From Actinomycetes bacterium (GTDB lineage Bacteria; Actinomycetota; CALGFH01), in the NCBI GenBank assembly GCA_030146615.1, contig JASLBL010000669.1:1-48347 (forward strand): a DNA stretch of 48,347 nucleotides, given 5' to 3'. The position numbers and the translations under genes are program-made. Numbering within the stretch: position 1 is the first letter of the stretch; each line of letters opens with the position of its first letter. Shown here piece by piece: positions 24,151-33,303 of this stretch. The notes under the pieces were generated by a model that made no database searches, had not been told where the DNA came from, and saw only the letters and a program-made list of their open reading frames with translations.

Positions 24151-25466
24151 GTGACTCACGAGGCTGGTGACGATGCCCGGAGACCGAAGGGCCTGGATGC
24201 GCCGAGGACCATGCCCGTGACCCCTGCCGTCCGACTCGCCCGGCCCCGCCGCTGGCCGGGCGTGGTGGCCTGGATGCTGTGGGCGCTGGCCGTGGTCGCC
24301 TGCCTGGCGATCCCCTGGCTGGATCAGCAGCTGCGCCACGCCGGCCGGCCCGACCTGACGCAGTGGGACCTACGCCCCGGGGTTGCCCTGGTGACCGCGG
24401 CCACAGTCGGGGCGGTGCTGGCCAGCCGCCGACCGCAGCACCCGGTGGGCTGGCTGCTGCTGGCCCAGGTCGCTTGCAATCTCGCCACCGGGGCTGCTGC
24501 GCAGTACCTGGCCTGGGGACTGCTGGCGGGTGGGCCCTGCCTGCCACTCGCCATGTAGCCCTGTACTACCCGGCCAGCGCCGGTGGAGGGCTGCTCCTGC
24601 TCGGCTTTGTCCTGCTGCTCACCCCGACCGGGAAGCTGCCCTCGCCTGGCTGGCGCTGGTTTGCCGCGGCCATGGTGGCCGTACCACTACTGCTGCTGGT
24701 GGTGGTGACGCTGGCACCCGGGCCGGTCGACCCCTCCGTCCAGGTGGTCGGCGGCCCCTTCGAGTTCCACGGCCTGAGTGGGGTGCTGCTGATCGTCAAC
24801 CAGCTGGCCCTGGCCTTCACCACCCTGGCCGTGGCGGTCTGTGCCGGGTCATCGATGGTGCGCTTCCGCCGCGCCCACGGGGTGGAGCGCCAACAGCTGC
24901 GCTGGGTGGCCTTGGCGGCGGCGCTGCTGGGGGTGGCGGCGGGGGCCGCGCTGGTCGGCCTGGCCCTGGACGCCACCGAGGTGGTCACCTGGGCGATCAG
25001 CGTCTGGCTGGCCGGGTTGCCGCTGGCGATCGGGGCGGCGGTCCTGCGCTATCGGCTGTATGACCTGGACCGGATCGTCAGCCGGACCCTGGCCTACGGG
25101 CTGCTCACCCTGCTGCTGGGCGGCGGCTACGCCGTCGCGGTGCTGGGCCTGGGCCAGCTGCTCGGCCGAGGCTCCAGCCTGGTCGTGGCCGGGGCCACCC
25201 TGGCCGTGGCGGCAGTGTTCCAGCCGGCCCGCCGCCGCACCCAGCAGGCGGTCGACCGGCGCTTCAACCGCCGCCGCCACGACGCCGCCCAGACCGTCGC
25301 CGCCTTCAGCACCCACCTGCGCGACCAACTCGACCTGGACACGCTCCGGGCCGAGCTGCTGGCGGTGGTGGACCAGACGATGCAGCCTACCCAGGCATCG
25401 CTGTGGCTACGGCCCTCGCACGCGCTGTCCAGCGCGGCCGGCGGCCGCCCAGGAGGGGTTGGCTGA
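24151..25466 (+). pseudogene. Polytopic membrane sensor-like protein, frameshifted
   Basis: The frame from GTG 24151 (or ATG 24211) encodes two or three membrane helices (VVAWMLWALAVVACLAIP, VALVTAATVGAVLASRRP, HPVGWLLLAQVACNL) and stops at 24558. After one missing base in the G-run near 24533 the next frame continues VALYYPASAGGGLLLLGFVLLL, more helices, the block YRLYDLDRIVSRTLAYGLLTLLLGGGYAVAV, and a cytoplasmic DRRFNRRRHDAAQTVAAF, RAELLAVVDQTMQPTQASLWLRP. This layout is found in actinobacterial histidine-kinase-like proteins that lack the kinase domain. If repaired, it would be about 438 residues. Confidence 0.8.
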
Positions 25467-25661
25467 CGGGGTCGGTGCCGTTGTGATCTCGGGCGGAACC
25501 GAAACCCACCCGGATGCCTCACCCGCCACTCACTCGGATGAGCCGCTGCATGGCCGCAGGTCCGGCCCCGGCGATGGAAAACCAGGACCACTGCGGCGAC
25601 CGCGGCATACCGTCGCCTTGTTCGGCCGTGATCATCCTGTTACGGTCGTATTGCCCAGTGG

Positions 25662-25690
25662 TTGGGATTCGTTCCCGTTTATTGGGATTC
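25662..25690 (+). repeat. Direct repeat upstream of the ytfQ-like gene
   Basis: TTGGGATTC occurs at 25662-25670 and again at 25682-25690, 20 bases (about two helical turns) apart. Between them is GTTCCCG, which with the first copy forms GGGA-N5-TCCC. This is a candidate site for the IclR regulator encoded at the end of the operon. Confidence 0.4.
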
Positions 25691-25705
25691 AGGGAGGAAC
25701 GCCGA

Positions 25706-26725
25706 ATGCAGCGTGCCCGGTTCCTGGCAGGGTGGATGCTGGCGGTCGTGGCGATGGTCGCCCTGGCGGCCTGTGGCTCTACCACCGAGAGCGGTGGTGG
25801 CGGAGGCGGCGGCACGGCCGCCGGCGGCCTGCCCAAGCTGGCCCAGAAGGACAGCTACACCGTCTGCTTCCCGCAGACCGAGGAGAACAATCCCTGGCGG
25901 CTCGCCCAGACGGCGAGCATCAAGGACGAGGTCCAGAAGCGCGGCTGGAAGCTCGTCTACACCAACGCCGCCGGGTCGGCCGCCAAGCAGGTCGCCGACG
26001 TGCAGTCCTGCATCGCCCAGAAGGTCGACGTGATCTGGCTGCCCCCACGGGAGGAGAAGCCGCTGGCCACCGCCGTCAAAGCGGCCAAGCAGGCTGGCAT
26101 CCCGGTATTTCTCCTCGACCGCAACGTCGACCAGAGCCTGGCCAAGGCGGGCGAGGACTACGTCGCCTTCATCGGCTCCGACTTCGTCGAGGAGGGCAAG
26201 CGGGCGGCCGAGTGGCTGATCGAGGAGACCGGCGGCAAGGCCAACATCATCCAGCTGCTCGGGACCTCCGGAGCCTCGCCGGCCAACGACCGCCGCAAGG
26301 GCTTCGAGGACGCCATCAAGGGGGAGTCGGGCATGAAGATCCTGGCCTCCCAGGACGGCGACTTCAACCGCGACAAGGGCCGCCAGGTGATGGAGACGCT
26401 GCTGCGGGCCCACCCGAACGTCGACGCCGTCTACGCCCACAACGACGAGATGGCCATCGGCGCCATCGCCGCCCTCAAGGCGGCCGGCCGCAAGCCGGGC
26501 CAGGACGTGACCCTGGTCTCGATCGACGGCGAGCGGGCCGCGCTGGAGGCGATCGTGGACGGCGAGCTCGGCGCCAGCGTCGAGTGCAACCCGCGGTTCG
26601 GGCCCAAGGCGGCCGAGACGACGCTGGCCTACGCTGCCGGCGAGACGATCCCGCCCAAGATCATCAACCCCGACCAGTTCTTCGACGCGTCCAACGCCAA
26701 GGAGAACATCCCCGCCGCCTACTGA
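25706..26725 (+). CDS. ytfQ: Sugar ABC transporter substrate-binding lipoprotein, YtfQ-type
   Basis: A 339-residue periplasmic-binding-protein-I family lipoprotein. The signal peptide ends in the lipobox LAAC (Cys23), followed by a Gly-rich linker. The mature domain matches YtfQ closely in layout: TEENNPWRLAQTASIKDE, VIWLPPREEKPLA, FLLDRNVDQ, YVAFIGSDFVEEGKRAAEWL, AHNDEMAIGAIAALKAAGRKPG and SIDGERAALEAIVDGELGASVECNPRFGP. E. coli YtfQ binds galactofuranose; here the ligand may differ. Start ATG 25706 has GGGAGG eight bases upstream. First gene of a five-gene operon. Confidence 0.93.
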   Translation: MQRARFLAGWMLAVVAMVALAACGSTTESGGGGGGGTAAGGLPKLAQKDSYTVCFPQTEENNPWRLAQTASIKDEVQKRGWKLVYTNAAGSAAKQVADVQSCIAQKVDVIWLPPREEKPLATAVKAAKQAGIPVFLLDRNVDQSLAKAGEDYVAFIGSDFVEEGKRAAEWLIEETGGKANIIQLLGTSGASPANDRRKGFEDAIKGESGMKILASQDGDFNRDKGRQVMETLLRAHPNVDAVYAHNDEMAIGAIAALKAAGRKPGQDVTLVSIDGERAALEAIVDGELGASVECNPRFGPKAAETTLAYAAGETIPPKIINPDQFFDASNAKENIPAAY

Positions 26726-26729
26726 GCCC

Positions 26730-28274
26730 ATGACCTCCACCGAGCCCCTCCTGCGCATGGAGGGGATCAGCAAGGCCTTCCCCGGGGTCCGCGCCCTGGA
26801 GGAGGCCTCGCTGGTGGTGGGGCGGGGCGAGGTCCACGCCGTCATGGGCCAGAACGGCGCCGGCAAGTCGACCCTGATCAAGATCCTGACCGGTGCCTAC
26901 CGCCGCGACGCCGGCTCCATCACCCTTGACGCCCAGCCGGTCGACTTCCACTCGCCCCAGCAGGCCCAGGCGGGCGGGGTCAGCACCATCTACCAGGAGG
27001 TCAACCTGGTGGCGTTCCGGTCCGTGGCCGAGAACATCTTCCTCGGCCGCGAGCCGCGCCGCCTCGGCCTGCTCGACCGCCGGCGCATGCACGCCGAGGC
27101 CGACGAGCTGCTGGAGCGCCTCGGGGTCCGGGTGGACGTGGCCCGGCCGCTGGGCCAGCTCAACGTCGCCCTCCAGCAGATGGTGGCGATCGCCCGGGCC
27201 ATCTCCTTCGACTCCAAGCTGGTGGTGATGGACGAGCCGACCTCGTCGCTGGACGAGGCCGAGGTGGCCACCTTGTTCGAGGTGATCCGGCAGCTGAAGG
27301 CGGCCGGGGTCTCAGTGATCTTCGTCAGCCACCGCCTCGACGAGGTCTACGCCATCTGCGACCGGGTGACCATCATGCGCGACGGGCGGACCGTCGACGA
27401 GCGTGCCCTGGCCGACGTCAGCCGGCTGGAGCTGGTCGCCCGCATGCTCGGCAAGGAGCTGGCCGAGGTCCGCCGCTCGGGGGCCACCGGCTTCACCGAC
27501 GCGACCCACCACGCCGAGCGGCGCCTGCTCGAGGCCCGGGGGCTGCGGGGGGCGAGCCGGCGCCTGGAGCACGCCGACGTGGCCGTCCGGGCGGGGGAGA
27601 TCGTCGGCCTGGCCGGCCTGCTCGGCTCGGGCCGGACCGAGCTGGCCCGGGCCATCTTCGGGGCTGATCCGGTCGAGGCCGGCGAGGTCAGGGTCGACGG
27701 CCGGCCGGTGCGGTTCTCCTCCCCCGCCGACGCCATCAGGGCCGGGATCGGCCTGGCCCCCGAGGACCGCAAGGCCGAGGGGATCGTCCCCGAGATGTCG
27801 CTGCGCGAGAACGTCACCCTGGCCCTGCTGCCGGCTATCTCCCGCTGGGGCATCGTGGACCGGCGGCGCCAGCAGGCGGTCGTCGATCGGTTCATCCGGC
27901 GCCTGGACATCAAGACCACCGGGCCGGAGCAGAAGATCCGCGAGCTGTCCGGCGGCAACCAGCAGAAGGTGCTGCTGGCCCGCTGGCTGTGCCTGGACCC
28001 GCGGCTGCTGCTGCTGGACGAGCCGACCCGGGGCATCGACGTCGGCGCCAAGGGCGAGATCCAGGTGCTGATCAACGAGCTGGCCGACAGCGGCCTTGGG
28101 GTGCTGATGATCTCCTCGGAGCTGGAGGAGCTGGTCGAGGGCAGCGACCGGGTGGTCGTGCTACGCGACGGCCGCACCGTGGCCGAGCTGCCCCATGAGG
28201 CGGTCAGCGAGGACGCCATCATGGAGGCCATGGCCGAGGGCGGAGCCCCAGACGGCGAGGGTCCAGGTGGCTAG
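26730..28274 (+). CDS. ytfR: Sugar ABC transporter ATP-binding protein, YtfR-type
   Basis: A 514-residue double ATPase of the ribose/galactofuranose importer class. The N-terminal half has Walker A GQNGAGKST (40-48), a variant signature (LNVALQQMVAIARAI) and Walker B LVVMDEPTSSLD. The C-terminal half has a degenerate Walker A (GLLGSGRTE), the signature LSGGNQQK and LLLLDEPTRGIDVGAK, the normal asymmetry of this class. ATG 26730 lies four bases after the upstream stop. It energises uptake with the two permeases that follow. Confidence 0.95.
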   Translation: MTSTEPLLRMEGISKAFPGVRALEEASLVVGRGEVHAVMGQNGAGKSTLIKILTGAYRRDAGSITLDAQPVDFHSPQQAQAGGVSTIYQEVNLVAFRSVAENIFLGREPRRLGLLDRRRMHAEADELLERLGVRVDVARPLGQLNVALQQMVAIARAISFDSKLVVMDEPTSSLDEAEVATLFEVIRQLKAAGVSVIFVSHRLDEVYAICDRVTIMRDGRTVDERALADVSRLELVARMLGKELAEVRRSGATGFTDATHHAERRLLEARGLRGASRRLEHADVAVRAGEIVGLAGLLGSGRTELARAIFGADPVEAGEVRVDGRPVRFSSPADAIRAGIGLAPEDRKAEGIVPEMSLRENVTLALLPAISRWGIVDRRRQQAVVDRFIRRLDIKTTGPEQKIRELSGGNQQKVLLARWLCLDPRLLLLDEPTRGIDVGAKGEIQVLINELADSGLGVLMISSELEELVEGSDRVVVLRDGRTVAELPHEAVSEDAIMEAMAEGGAPDGEGPGG

Positions 28275-29262
28275 GGTCGAGGACACCGCCGCCGTCGGCC
28301 CCCTGCGGCGGGCCCGGGTCTGGCCGGGCGACCTGCGCGACCTCGGGCAGACCTACGGGGCGGCGGCCGCGCTGGTGCTGCTGGTCCTCTACAACGCCGT
28401 CTTCACCGACCGGTTCCTGACCACCGACAGCGTCTACGTCAACCTGACCCAGGCCGCCCCCGTCGTGATCGTGGCCGTGGGCATGACCCTGGTCGTCGCC
28501 ACCGGCGGGATCGACCTGTCGGTCGGCTCGCTGATGGCCATCTCCGGGGCGCTGGCCCCGCTGATCTTCCAGCGTGACATCCCCCTGGCCGTCGCCCTGG
28601 CCTTCGTCCTGCCTGTGCTCGCCGCCGGCGCCTTCGGGCTGTTCAACGGGGTCCTGGTGACCCGGTTCGGGTTCCAGCCGATCATCGCCACCCTGGTGCT
28701 GTTCATCGCCGGGCGCGGCATCGCCCAGGTGGTGACCAACGGCGAGCTGCAGCCGTTCCGCAACCCGGCCTTCCAGTACATCGGCCTGGGCCGGGTGCTC
28801 GGGGTGCCCTTCCAAGTCCTGCTCATGCTGGCCATCTTCGCGGCCGTCGCCTGGACGGTCCGGACGACCCGGTTCGGCCGCCAAGTGCTGGCTATCGGCG
28901 GCAACGAGGCCGCGGCCCGCCTGGCCGGGGTGCCGGTCAACCGGGTCAAGCTGGCGGTCTACGGCATCAGCGGCCTGCTGGCCGGGATCGCCGGGCTGAT
29001 CGTGATCGCCATCAACTCCTCCTCCGACGCCAACCAGGTCGGCCTCAACGTCGAGCTGGCCGCCATCGCCGCCGTGGCCGTCGGCGGCACCCCCCTCACC
29101 GGGGGGCGGGCCACCGTGGTCGGCACCCTCATCGGCGCCCTCATCCTGCAGCTGCTCCGCTTCACCCTGCTGTCCCACGGCGTCCCGGACGCGGTTGCCC
29201 TGGTGGTGCAGGCGGCCATCATCGTCGCCGCCGTCTTCCTCCAGCGGCAGCGCCAGACCTGA
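28267..29262 (+). CDS. ytfT: Sugar ABC transporter permease, YtfT-type
   Basis: A 331-residue BPD_transp_2 permease with eight to ten membrane helices. The conserved VGMTLVVATGGIDLSVGSLMAISGA, the GFQPIIATLVLFIAGRGIAQ segment and the cytoplasmic coupling loop AIGGNEAAARLAGVPVNRVK are present. Its GTG start overlaps the end of the ATPase gene by eight bases. It matches the first permease of the ytfQRT-yjfF order. Confidence 0.92.
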   Translation: MARVEDTAAVGPLRRARVWPGDLRDLGQTYGAAAALVLLVLYNAVFTDRFLTTDSVYVNLTQAAPVVIVAVGMTLVVATGGIDLSVGSLMAISGALAPLIFQRDIPLAVALAFVLPVLAAGAFGLFNGVLVTRFGFQPIIATLVLFIAGRGIAQVVTNGELQPFRNPAFQYIGLGRVLGVPFQVLLMLAIFAAVAWTVRTTRFGRQVLAIGGNEAAARLAGVPVNRVKLAVYGISGLLAGIAGLIVIAINSSSDANQVGLNVELAAIAAVAVGGTPLTGGRATVVGTLIGALILQLLRFTLLSHGVPDAVALVVQAAIIVAAVFLQRQRQT

Positions 29263-29275
29263 GCGAGGACCTGCC

Positions 29276-30265
29276 ATGGCCACCACCTCCGCCCCGGCCC
29301 GCTCCCCCACCCGCGCCCGCCTGGCCAGCCTCGTCCAGGGCCAGGGAGCGCTGGTCGCCCTCGTCCTGCTGGTGCTGTTCGGCGCCCTGCGCTACGACAA
29401 CTTCCTGTCCGCCTACAACGTCACCAGCTTCCTGGCCAACAACGCCAAGTTCGGGCTGATCGCCCTTGGCATGACCTTCGTGATCATGACCGGCGGGATC
29501 GACCTGTCGGTGGGGGCGGTGGCCGCCCTGGCCAGTGTGGTCGCGGCCATGGTCAGCGACCGCGGCCTGGTCGCCGGCGTCGCCGTGCCGGTGCTCGTCG
29601 GGGTGGTGATCGGGCTGGTCAACGGGTCCCTGGTCGCCTGGGGTCGGCTGCAGCCGTTCATCGTCACCCTGGCCATGCTGCTGGCCGCGCGCGGCCTGGC
29701 CCTGGTCGTGGCCGGCAACCAGTCGGTCGCGGTCGACTTCGACAGCGGCTTCACCGCCCTCGGCACCACCACCCTGCTGACCCTGGCCGCCCCCATCTGG
29801 ATCTTCGCCGTGGCCTACCTGCTCGGGGTGCTGGTCCTTGGCCGCACCCCGTTCAGCCGTCACGTCCTGGCCGTCGGCGACAACGAGGAGACGGCCCGGC
29901 TGATGGGGCTGCGCGTCGAGCGGGTCAAGCTGCTGGTGTACGCCATGAGCGGCGGGCTGGCCGGCATGGCCGGGGTGCTGCTGGCCGCCCAGTACGGCGC
30001 CGGCCAGCCGGCTGAGGGCGTCGGCTGGGAGCTGACCGCGATCGCGGCCGTGGTCGTCGGCGGCACTCTGCTCACCGGCGGGCTGGGGTCGGTGGCCGGG
30101 ACCCTGTGGGGGGTGCTGCTGCTCGGCCTCATCTTCAACGTCCTCAACTTCGAGAACGGGCGCGGCGTGATCAGCCTCAGCCCCTACTGGCAGTCCATCG
30201 TGCTCGGCGCGTTCCTGCTGGTCGTGGTGCTGCTGCAGAACCGGCTGGCCTCCAGGCAGACGTGA
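29276..30265 (+). CDS. yjfF: Sugar ABC transporter permease, YjfF-type
   Basis: A 329-residue BPD_transp_2 permease. Landmarks are ALGMTFVIMTGGIDLSVGAVAALASV, GRLQPFIVTLAMLLAARGLA, AVGDNEETARLMGLRVERVK and GVGWELTAIAAVVVGGTLLTGG. It differs enough from the preceding permease to form a heterodimeric channel, as in YtfT/YjfF. ATG 29276 is 13 bases after the previous stop with SD GAGGA. Its stop overlaps the iclR GTG (GTGA). Confidence 0.92.
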   Translation: MATTSAPARSPTRARLASLVQGQGALVALVLLVLFGALRYDNFLSAYNVTSFLANNAKFGLIALGMTFVIMTGGIDLSVGAVAALASVVAAMVSDRGLVAGVAVPVLVGVVIGLVNGSLVAWGRLQPFIVTLAMLLAARGLALVVAGNQSVAVDFDSGFTALGTTTLLTLAAPIWIFAVAYLLGVLVLGRTPFSRHVLAVGDNEETARLMGLRVERVKLLVYAMSGGLAGMAGVLLAAQYGAGQPAEGVGWELTAIAAVVVGGTLLTGGLGSVAGTLWGVLLLGLIFNVLNFENGRGVISLSPYWQSIVLGAFLLVVVLLQNRLASRQT

Positions 30266-31041
30266 GCGCCGATCCCGGCCGGGCGGGCGAGCGGTCCGGC
30301 ACCCTGGAGCGGGGCCTGCGCCTGCTGCAGTTCTTCGCCGCCGCTGGGGAGGCGACCCCGGCCGAGGCGGCCAAGGCGACCGGCCTGAGCCGCAGCGCCA
30401 CCTACCGGATCGCCGACCGGCTGCGCGGCTGGGGGTTCCTGGAGCCGAGTCCGGCCAGCGAGGCGCTGCGCCTGGGCGCGGAGGCGGTGCGGCTCGGCAT
30501 GGCCGCGCTGGCCTCCCTCGAGGTGACCTCCCTGGCCCCGCCGCACCTGCGCGGCCTGGCCGACCGGACCCAGGAGACGGTCAACCTGGCCGTGGTCGAC
30601 GGCGACGCCGTCGTCTACATCCACAAGGAGGAGGGCCCGCTGGCGGTGAAGATGAGCGCCCAGCTGGGCAGCCGCCGGCCGCTGCATTGCACCGCCCTCG
30701 GCAAGGCCTACCTGGCCACCCTGTCGCCCCCGGAGCTGGAGGCCCGGCTGGCCGTCCTGGAGCTGGCCCGCTTCACCGCCGCGACCATCACCGATCCGGT
30801 CGCCCTGGGCGCCGAGCTGGAGCGGGTCCGGGCCCGCGGCTGGGCGGTCGACGCCGAGGAGGTCGAGGAGGGCGTCTACTGCCTGGGTGCGGCGGTTAGC
30901 AACCATCGGGGCCGGGCGGTGGCCGCCATCAGCGTGGCCGGGCCGGCCTACCGGGTCCGGGCCAAGGCCGGCCAGGTCGGGGCGCTGGTAGCCGAGACCG
31001 CCGCCGCCATCTCCCGGCGGCTCGGCCATCCGGACGCCTAG
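30262..31041 (+). CDS. IclR-family regulator of the sugar locus
   Basis: A 259-residue IclR protein. The winged helix (residues 10-75) has GTLERGLRLLQFFAAAGEATPAEAAKATGLSRSATYRIADRLRGWGFL; the effector domain has VNLAVVDGDAVVYIH, RRPLHCTALGKAYLATL, VDAEEVEEGVYCLGAAV and AISVAGPAYRV. It is the last gene of the transporter operon and starts within the permease stop. It shares a CTAG with the opposite-strand operon. It likely controls both operons in response to a pathway intermediate. Confidence 0.92.
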   Translation: MSADPGRAGERSGTLERGLRLLQFFAAAGEATPAEAAKATGLSRSATYRIADRLRGWGFLEPSPASEALRLGAEAVRLGMAALASLEVTSLAPPHLRGLADRTQETVNLAVVDGDAVVYIHKEEGPLAVKMSAQLGSRRPLHCTALGKAYLATLSPPELEARLAVLELARFTAATITDPVALGAELERVRARGWAVDAEEVEEGVYCLGAAVSNHRGRAVAAISVAGPAYRVRAKAGQVGALVAETAAAISRRLGHPDA

Positions 31042-33299
31042 CGCGACCGCTCCACCAGCTGCTCGGCCGCCCGCCAGCACAGCGCCCACATGGTCAGGGT
31101 GGGGTTGACCCCGTGGCAGGTGGGGAACACCGCCCCGCCGAACACATACAGCCCAGGCGTGTCGTGGACCTGCAGGCTCGGGTCGACGACCGAGGTCGCC
31201 GGGTCCTCCCCCATCCGGCAGCCGCCCAGGTCGTGGCTGGAGCAGACGCCGCCCAGGCGCAGGCCCCGCCAGGTGCTGACCGCCCCCATGGCCCGCAGGA
31301 TCTCGCCCGCCTTGGCCTCCATCCACTCGTCCAGGCGGCGCTCGTTCTCCTGGATGTCGTAGGTGATGCGGACCACCGGCAGGCCGAGCCCGCTGCGGTC
31401 GCGGTGCCGCGGGTCCAGGTCGAGGAAGTTGCCGGCATACGACAGCGTGTCCGGCTGCAGCCGCACCGCGCACAGGTGCTGCCAGCGGCGCAGCTGGTCC
31501 CGGTAGGGCCGGCCCCAGCTCCGGACGCCGGGGGGCAGCGGCTCGCGGCTGATCTGGATGGGGAGTCGCTGGTTCTCGATGTTGGGGGTGGCCCCGCCGA
31601 CGAACCCGTGGGCCGGGGCGTCGAAGCTGTCGGCCACGAAGTCGTCCAGCCCCCACATCTGGGCGGCCGGTCCGGTGTGGGCGTTGAACACCACGTCGGG
31701 GAAGTAGCCGTACACGTCGGCCCAGGCCTTGGTCATGAAGTGCCGGCCTACCTGGCCGCGGTCGTTGCCGAGGCCGTCGGGGTGGCGGGTGTCGCCCGAC
31801 AGCAGCAGCAGCCGCACGTTCTCGAAGGTGTAGCCGCAGAGGATGACCGTGCGCGCCCGCTGGATGCGCAGCTCCCCGGCCGCGTCCACGTACTCCACCC
31901 CGGCGGCCCGCCCGTCGCCGCCGACCAGGACCCGCACCACCCGGCAGCCGGTGCGCAGGTCGAAGTTGCCGGTGGCCAACGCTTCAGGCACCGAGGTCAT
32001 CCCCGGGTACCAGCGGTCGTGGCCGAACGGCCCGAACCCGCCGCTCCAGGCGCAGTAGCTGGTGGCCGGGAAGCCGTGATAGGGCTGGCTGTTGACCGCC
32101 ACCGGGGTCGGATAGGGGTGCAGGCCCATCGACTCGGTGGCCTTGCGGAACCGCTCGCTGGTCACCGTTGGCCGCAGCGGCGGCATCGGCAGGGGCGCGC
32201 TGCGGGGCACGAACGGGTTGGCGGCGGCGTCGCCGGCCACCCCGACCAGGTACTCGACCTTGGTGTAGTACGGCTCCAGGTCCTCGTAGCTGACCGGCCA
32301 GTCGACCAGGGTGTGGCCCTCGGGCAGGACCCGCTCGCCGAAGCGCTCGGCCACCCAGGTGCGATAGCGGAAGTGGTGGGAGTGGCAGCGCCGCAGCGCC
32401 CCGCCCCAGTGGATCACCGACCCGCCGACCCCGTTCATCATCCGCCCCAGGGTGAAGGTGGCCGGCCGGGTCGGCTCGCCGGGGTGGCGCCGCCAGCGGG
32501 GCCGCTCGGCCAGGAACTTGGCCCCCATGTCGCCGCGGCAGTAGTACGCCGCGCGCAGCTCGTCGGGCAGGAAGTCGCGGGTGGTCCGCCACGGCCCCGC
32601 CTCCAGGCCGACCACCTTGAGGCCGGCTCCGGCCAGGATGGGGGCGACCACCGCCCCCATGGCCCCGACCCCGACCAGGACCACGTCGGCGTCGGCGGCC
32701 GGCGGCTCGGCCCCGCGCTGGGGGTCGTAGCCGGCCAGCTCCATCGGCTCCCGAGGCCCGTCGGCCCCCTGGAGCAGGTCGGCCACGTCCTCCAGGGACT
32801 GGATGACCCCGCCCTTGGTGACCGGCTCGGTGGCCAGGTTCTCCTCGGCCGTGTTGGACGGCCAGAACCCGGGATGGCCGAGGAACCGCCAGCCCAGCTT
32901 GTCGCGGTTGCCCCCGTGCACCGGGTCGGCGAACAGCCCCTCCTGCAGGTGCGCCCGGAGCATGGCGAACAGCTCACGCTGGTCGGGGACGCGCACGTCC
33001 GGCAGCCGGCCCTGCTCCAGGTCGGCCAGCAGGGTGTCCTGGGCGGCCGGGTCGCAGTCGGCGAACGGCTGGCCGGTGCGGCGGCGGGCGGCCAGGTCGA
33101 TGGCGGCCAGCCCGAGCCGGTAGCTGTCGGCCTGGTCCCGGTAGGCGCCGGCCAGGGCCCGGTCGACGTAGCCCAGGACGCCGATGGCGACGGCCCCCGG
33201 CCCGTGCTCGTCAGCCGGGAACAGCCGCTCGAACACCGCGGCCGCGGTGCGGGCCTCGTACCGGCTCAGGCTGCTCGTGGCGGCCAGCGGCTCGGGCAT
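31038..33299 (-). CDS. GMC oxidoreductase fused to gluconate-2-dehydrogenase subunit 3
   Basis: A 753-residue two-domain protein. Residues 12-190 match the gluconate 2-dehydrogenase small subunit (FERLFPADEHGPGAVAIGVLGYVDRAL, then DPVHGGNRDKLGWRFLGHPG). Residues 205-745 are a GMC flavoenzyme with FAD motif GVGAMG (210-215), GVGGSVIHWGGALRR, and the active-site block SSHDLGGCRMGEDPATSVVD...CHGVNPTLTMWAL. There is no Tat or Sec signal and no cytochrome subunit, unlike membrane gluconate dehydrogenases. It probably oxidises a sugar or polyol. ATG 33299 starts four bases after the aldehyde dehydrogenase stop. Confidence 0.9.
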   Translation of the reverse strand: MPEPLAATSSLSRYEARTAAAVFERLFPADEHGPGAVAIGVLGYVDRALAGAYRDQADSYRLGLAAIDLAARRRTGQPFADCDPAAQDTLLADLEQGRLPDVRVPDQRELFAMLRAHLQEGLFADPVHGGNRDKLGWRFLGHPGFWPSNTAEENLATEPVTKGGVIQSLEDVADLLQGADGPREPMELAGYDPQRGAEPPAADADVVLVGVGAMGAVVAPILAGAGLKVVGLEAGPWRTTRDFLPDELRAAYYCRGDMGAKFLAERPRWRRHPGEPTRPATFTLGRMMNGVGGSVIHWGGALRRCHSHHFRYRTWVAERFGERVLPEGHTLVDWPVSYEDLEPYYTKVEYLVGVAGDAAANPFVPRSAPLPMPPLRPTVTSERFRKATESMGLHPYPTPVAVNSQPYHGFPATSYCAWSGGFGPFGHDRWYPGMTSVPEALATGNFDLRTGCRVVRVLVGGDGRAAGVEYVDAAGELRIQRARTVILCGYTFENVRLLLLSGDTRHPDGLGNDRGQVGRHFMTKAWADVYGYFPDVVFNAHTGPAAQMWGLDDFVADSFDAPAHGFVGGATPNIENQRLPIQISREPLPPGVRSWGRPYRDQLRRWQHLCAVRLQPDTLSYAGNFLDLDPRHRDRSGLGLPVVRITYDIQENERRLDEWMEAKAGEILRAMGAVSTWRGLRLGGVCSSHDLGGCRMGEDPATSVVDPSLQVHDTPGLYVFGGAVFPTCHGVNPTLTMWALCWRAAEQLVERSR

Positions 33300-33303
33300 C
33301 GGC

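Noticed and set aside
24841..26733. A 630-residue frame running through the sensor and ytfQ genes
   Set aside because: It is out of frame with both recognised proteins and is rich in Arg, Gly and Pro.
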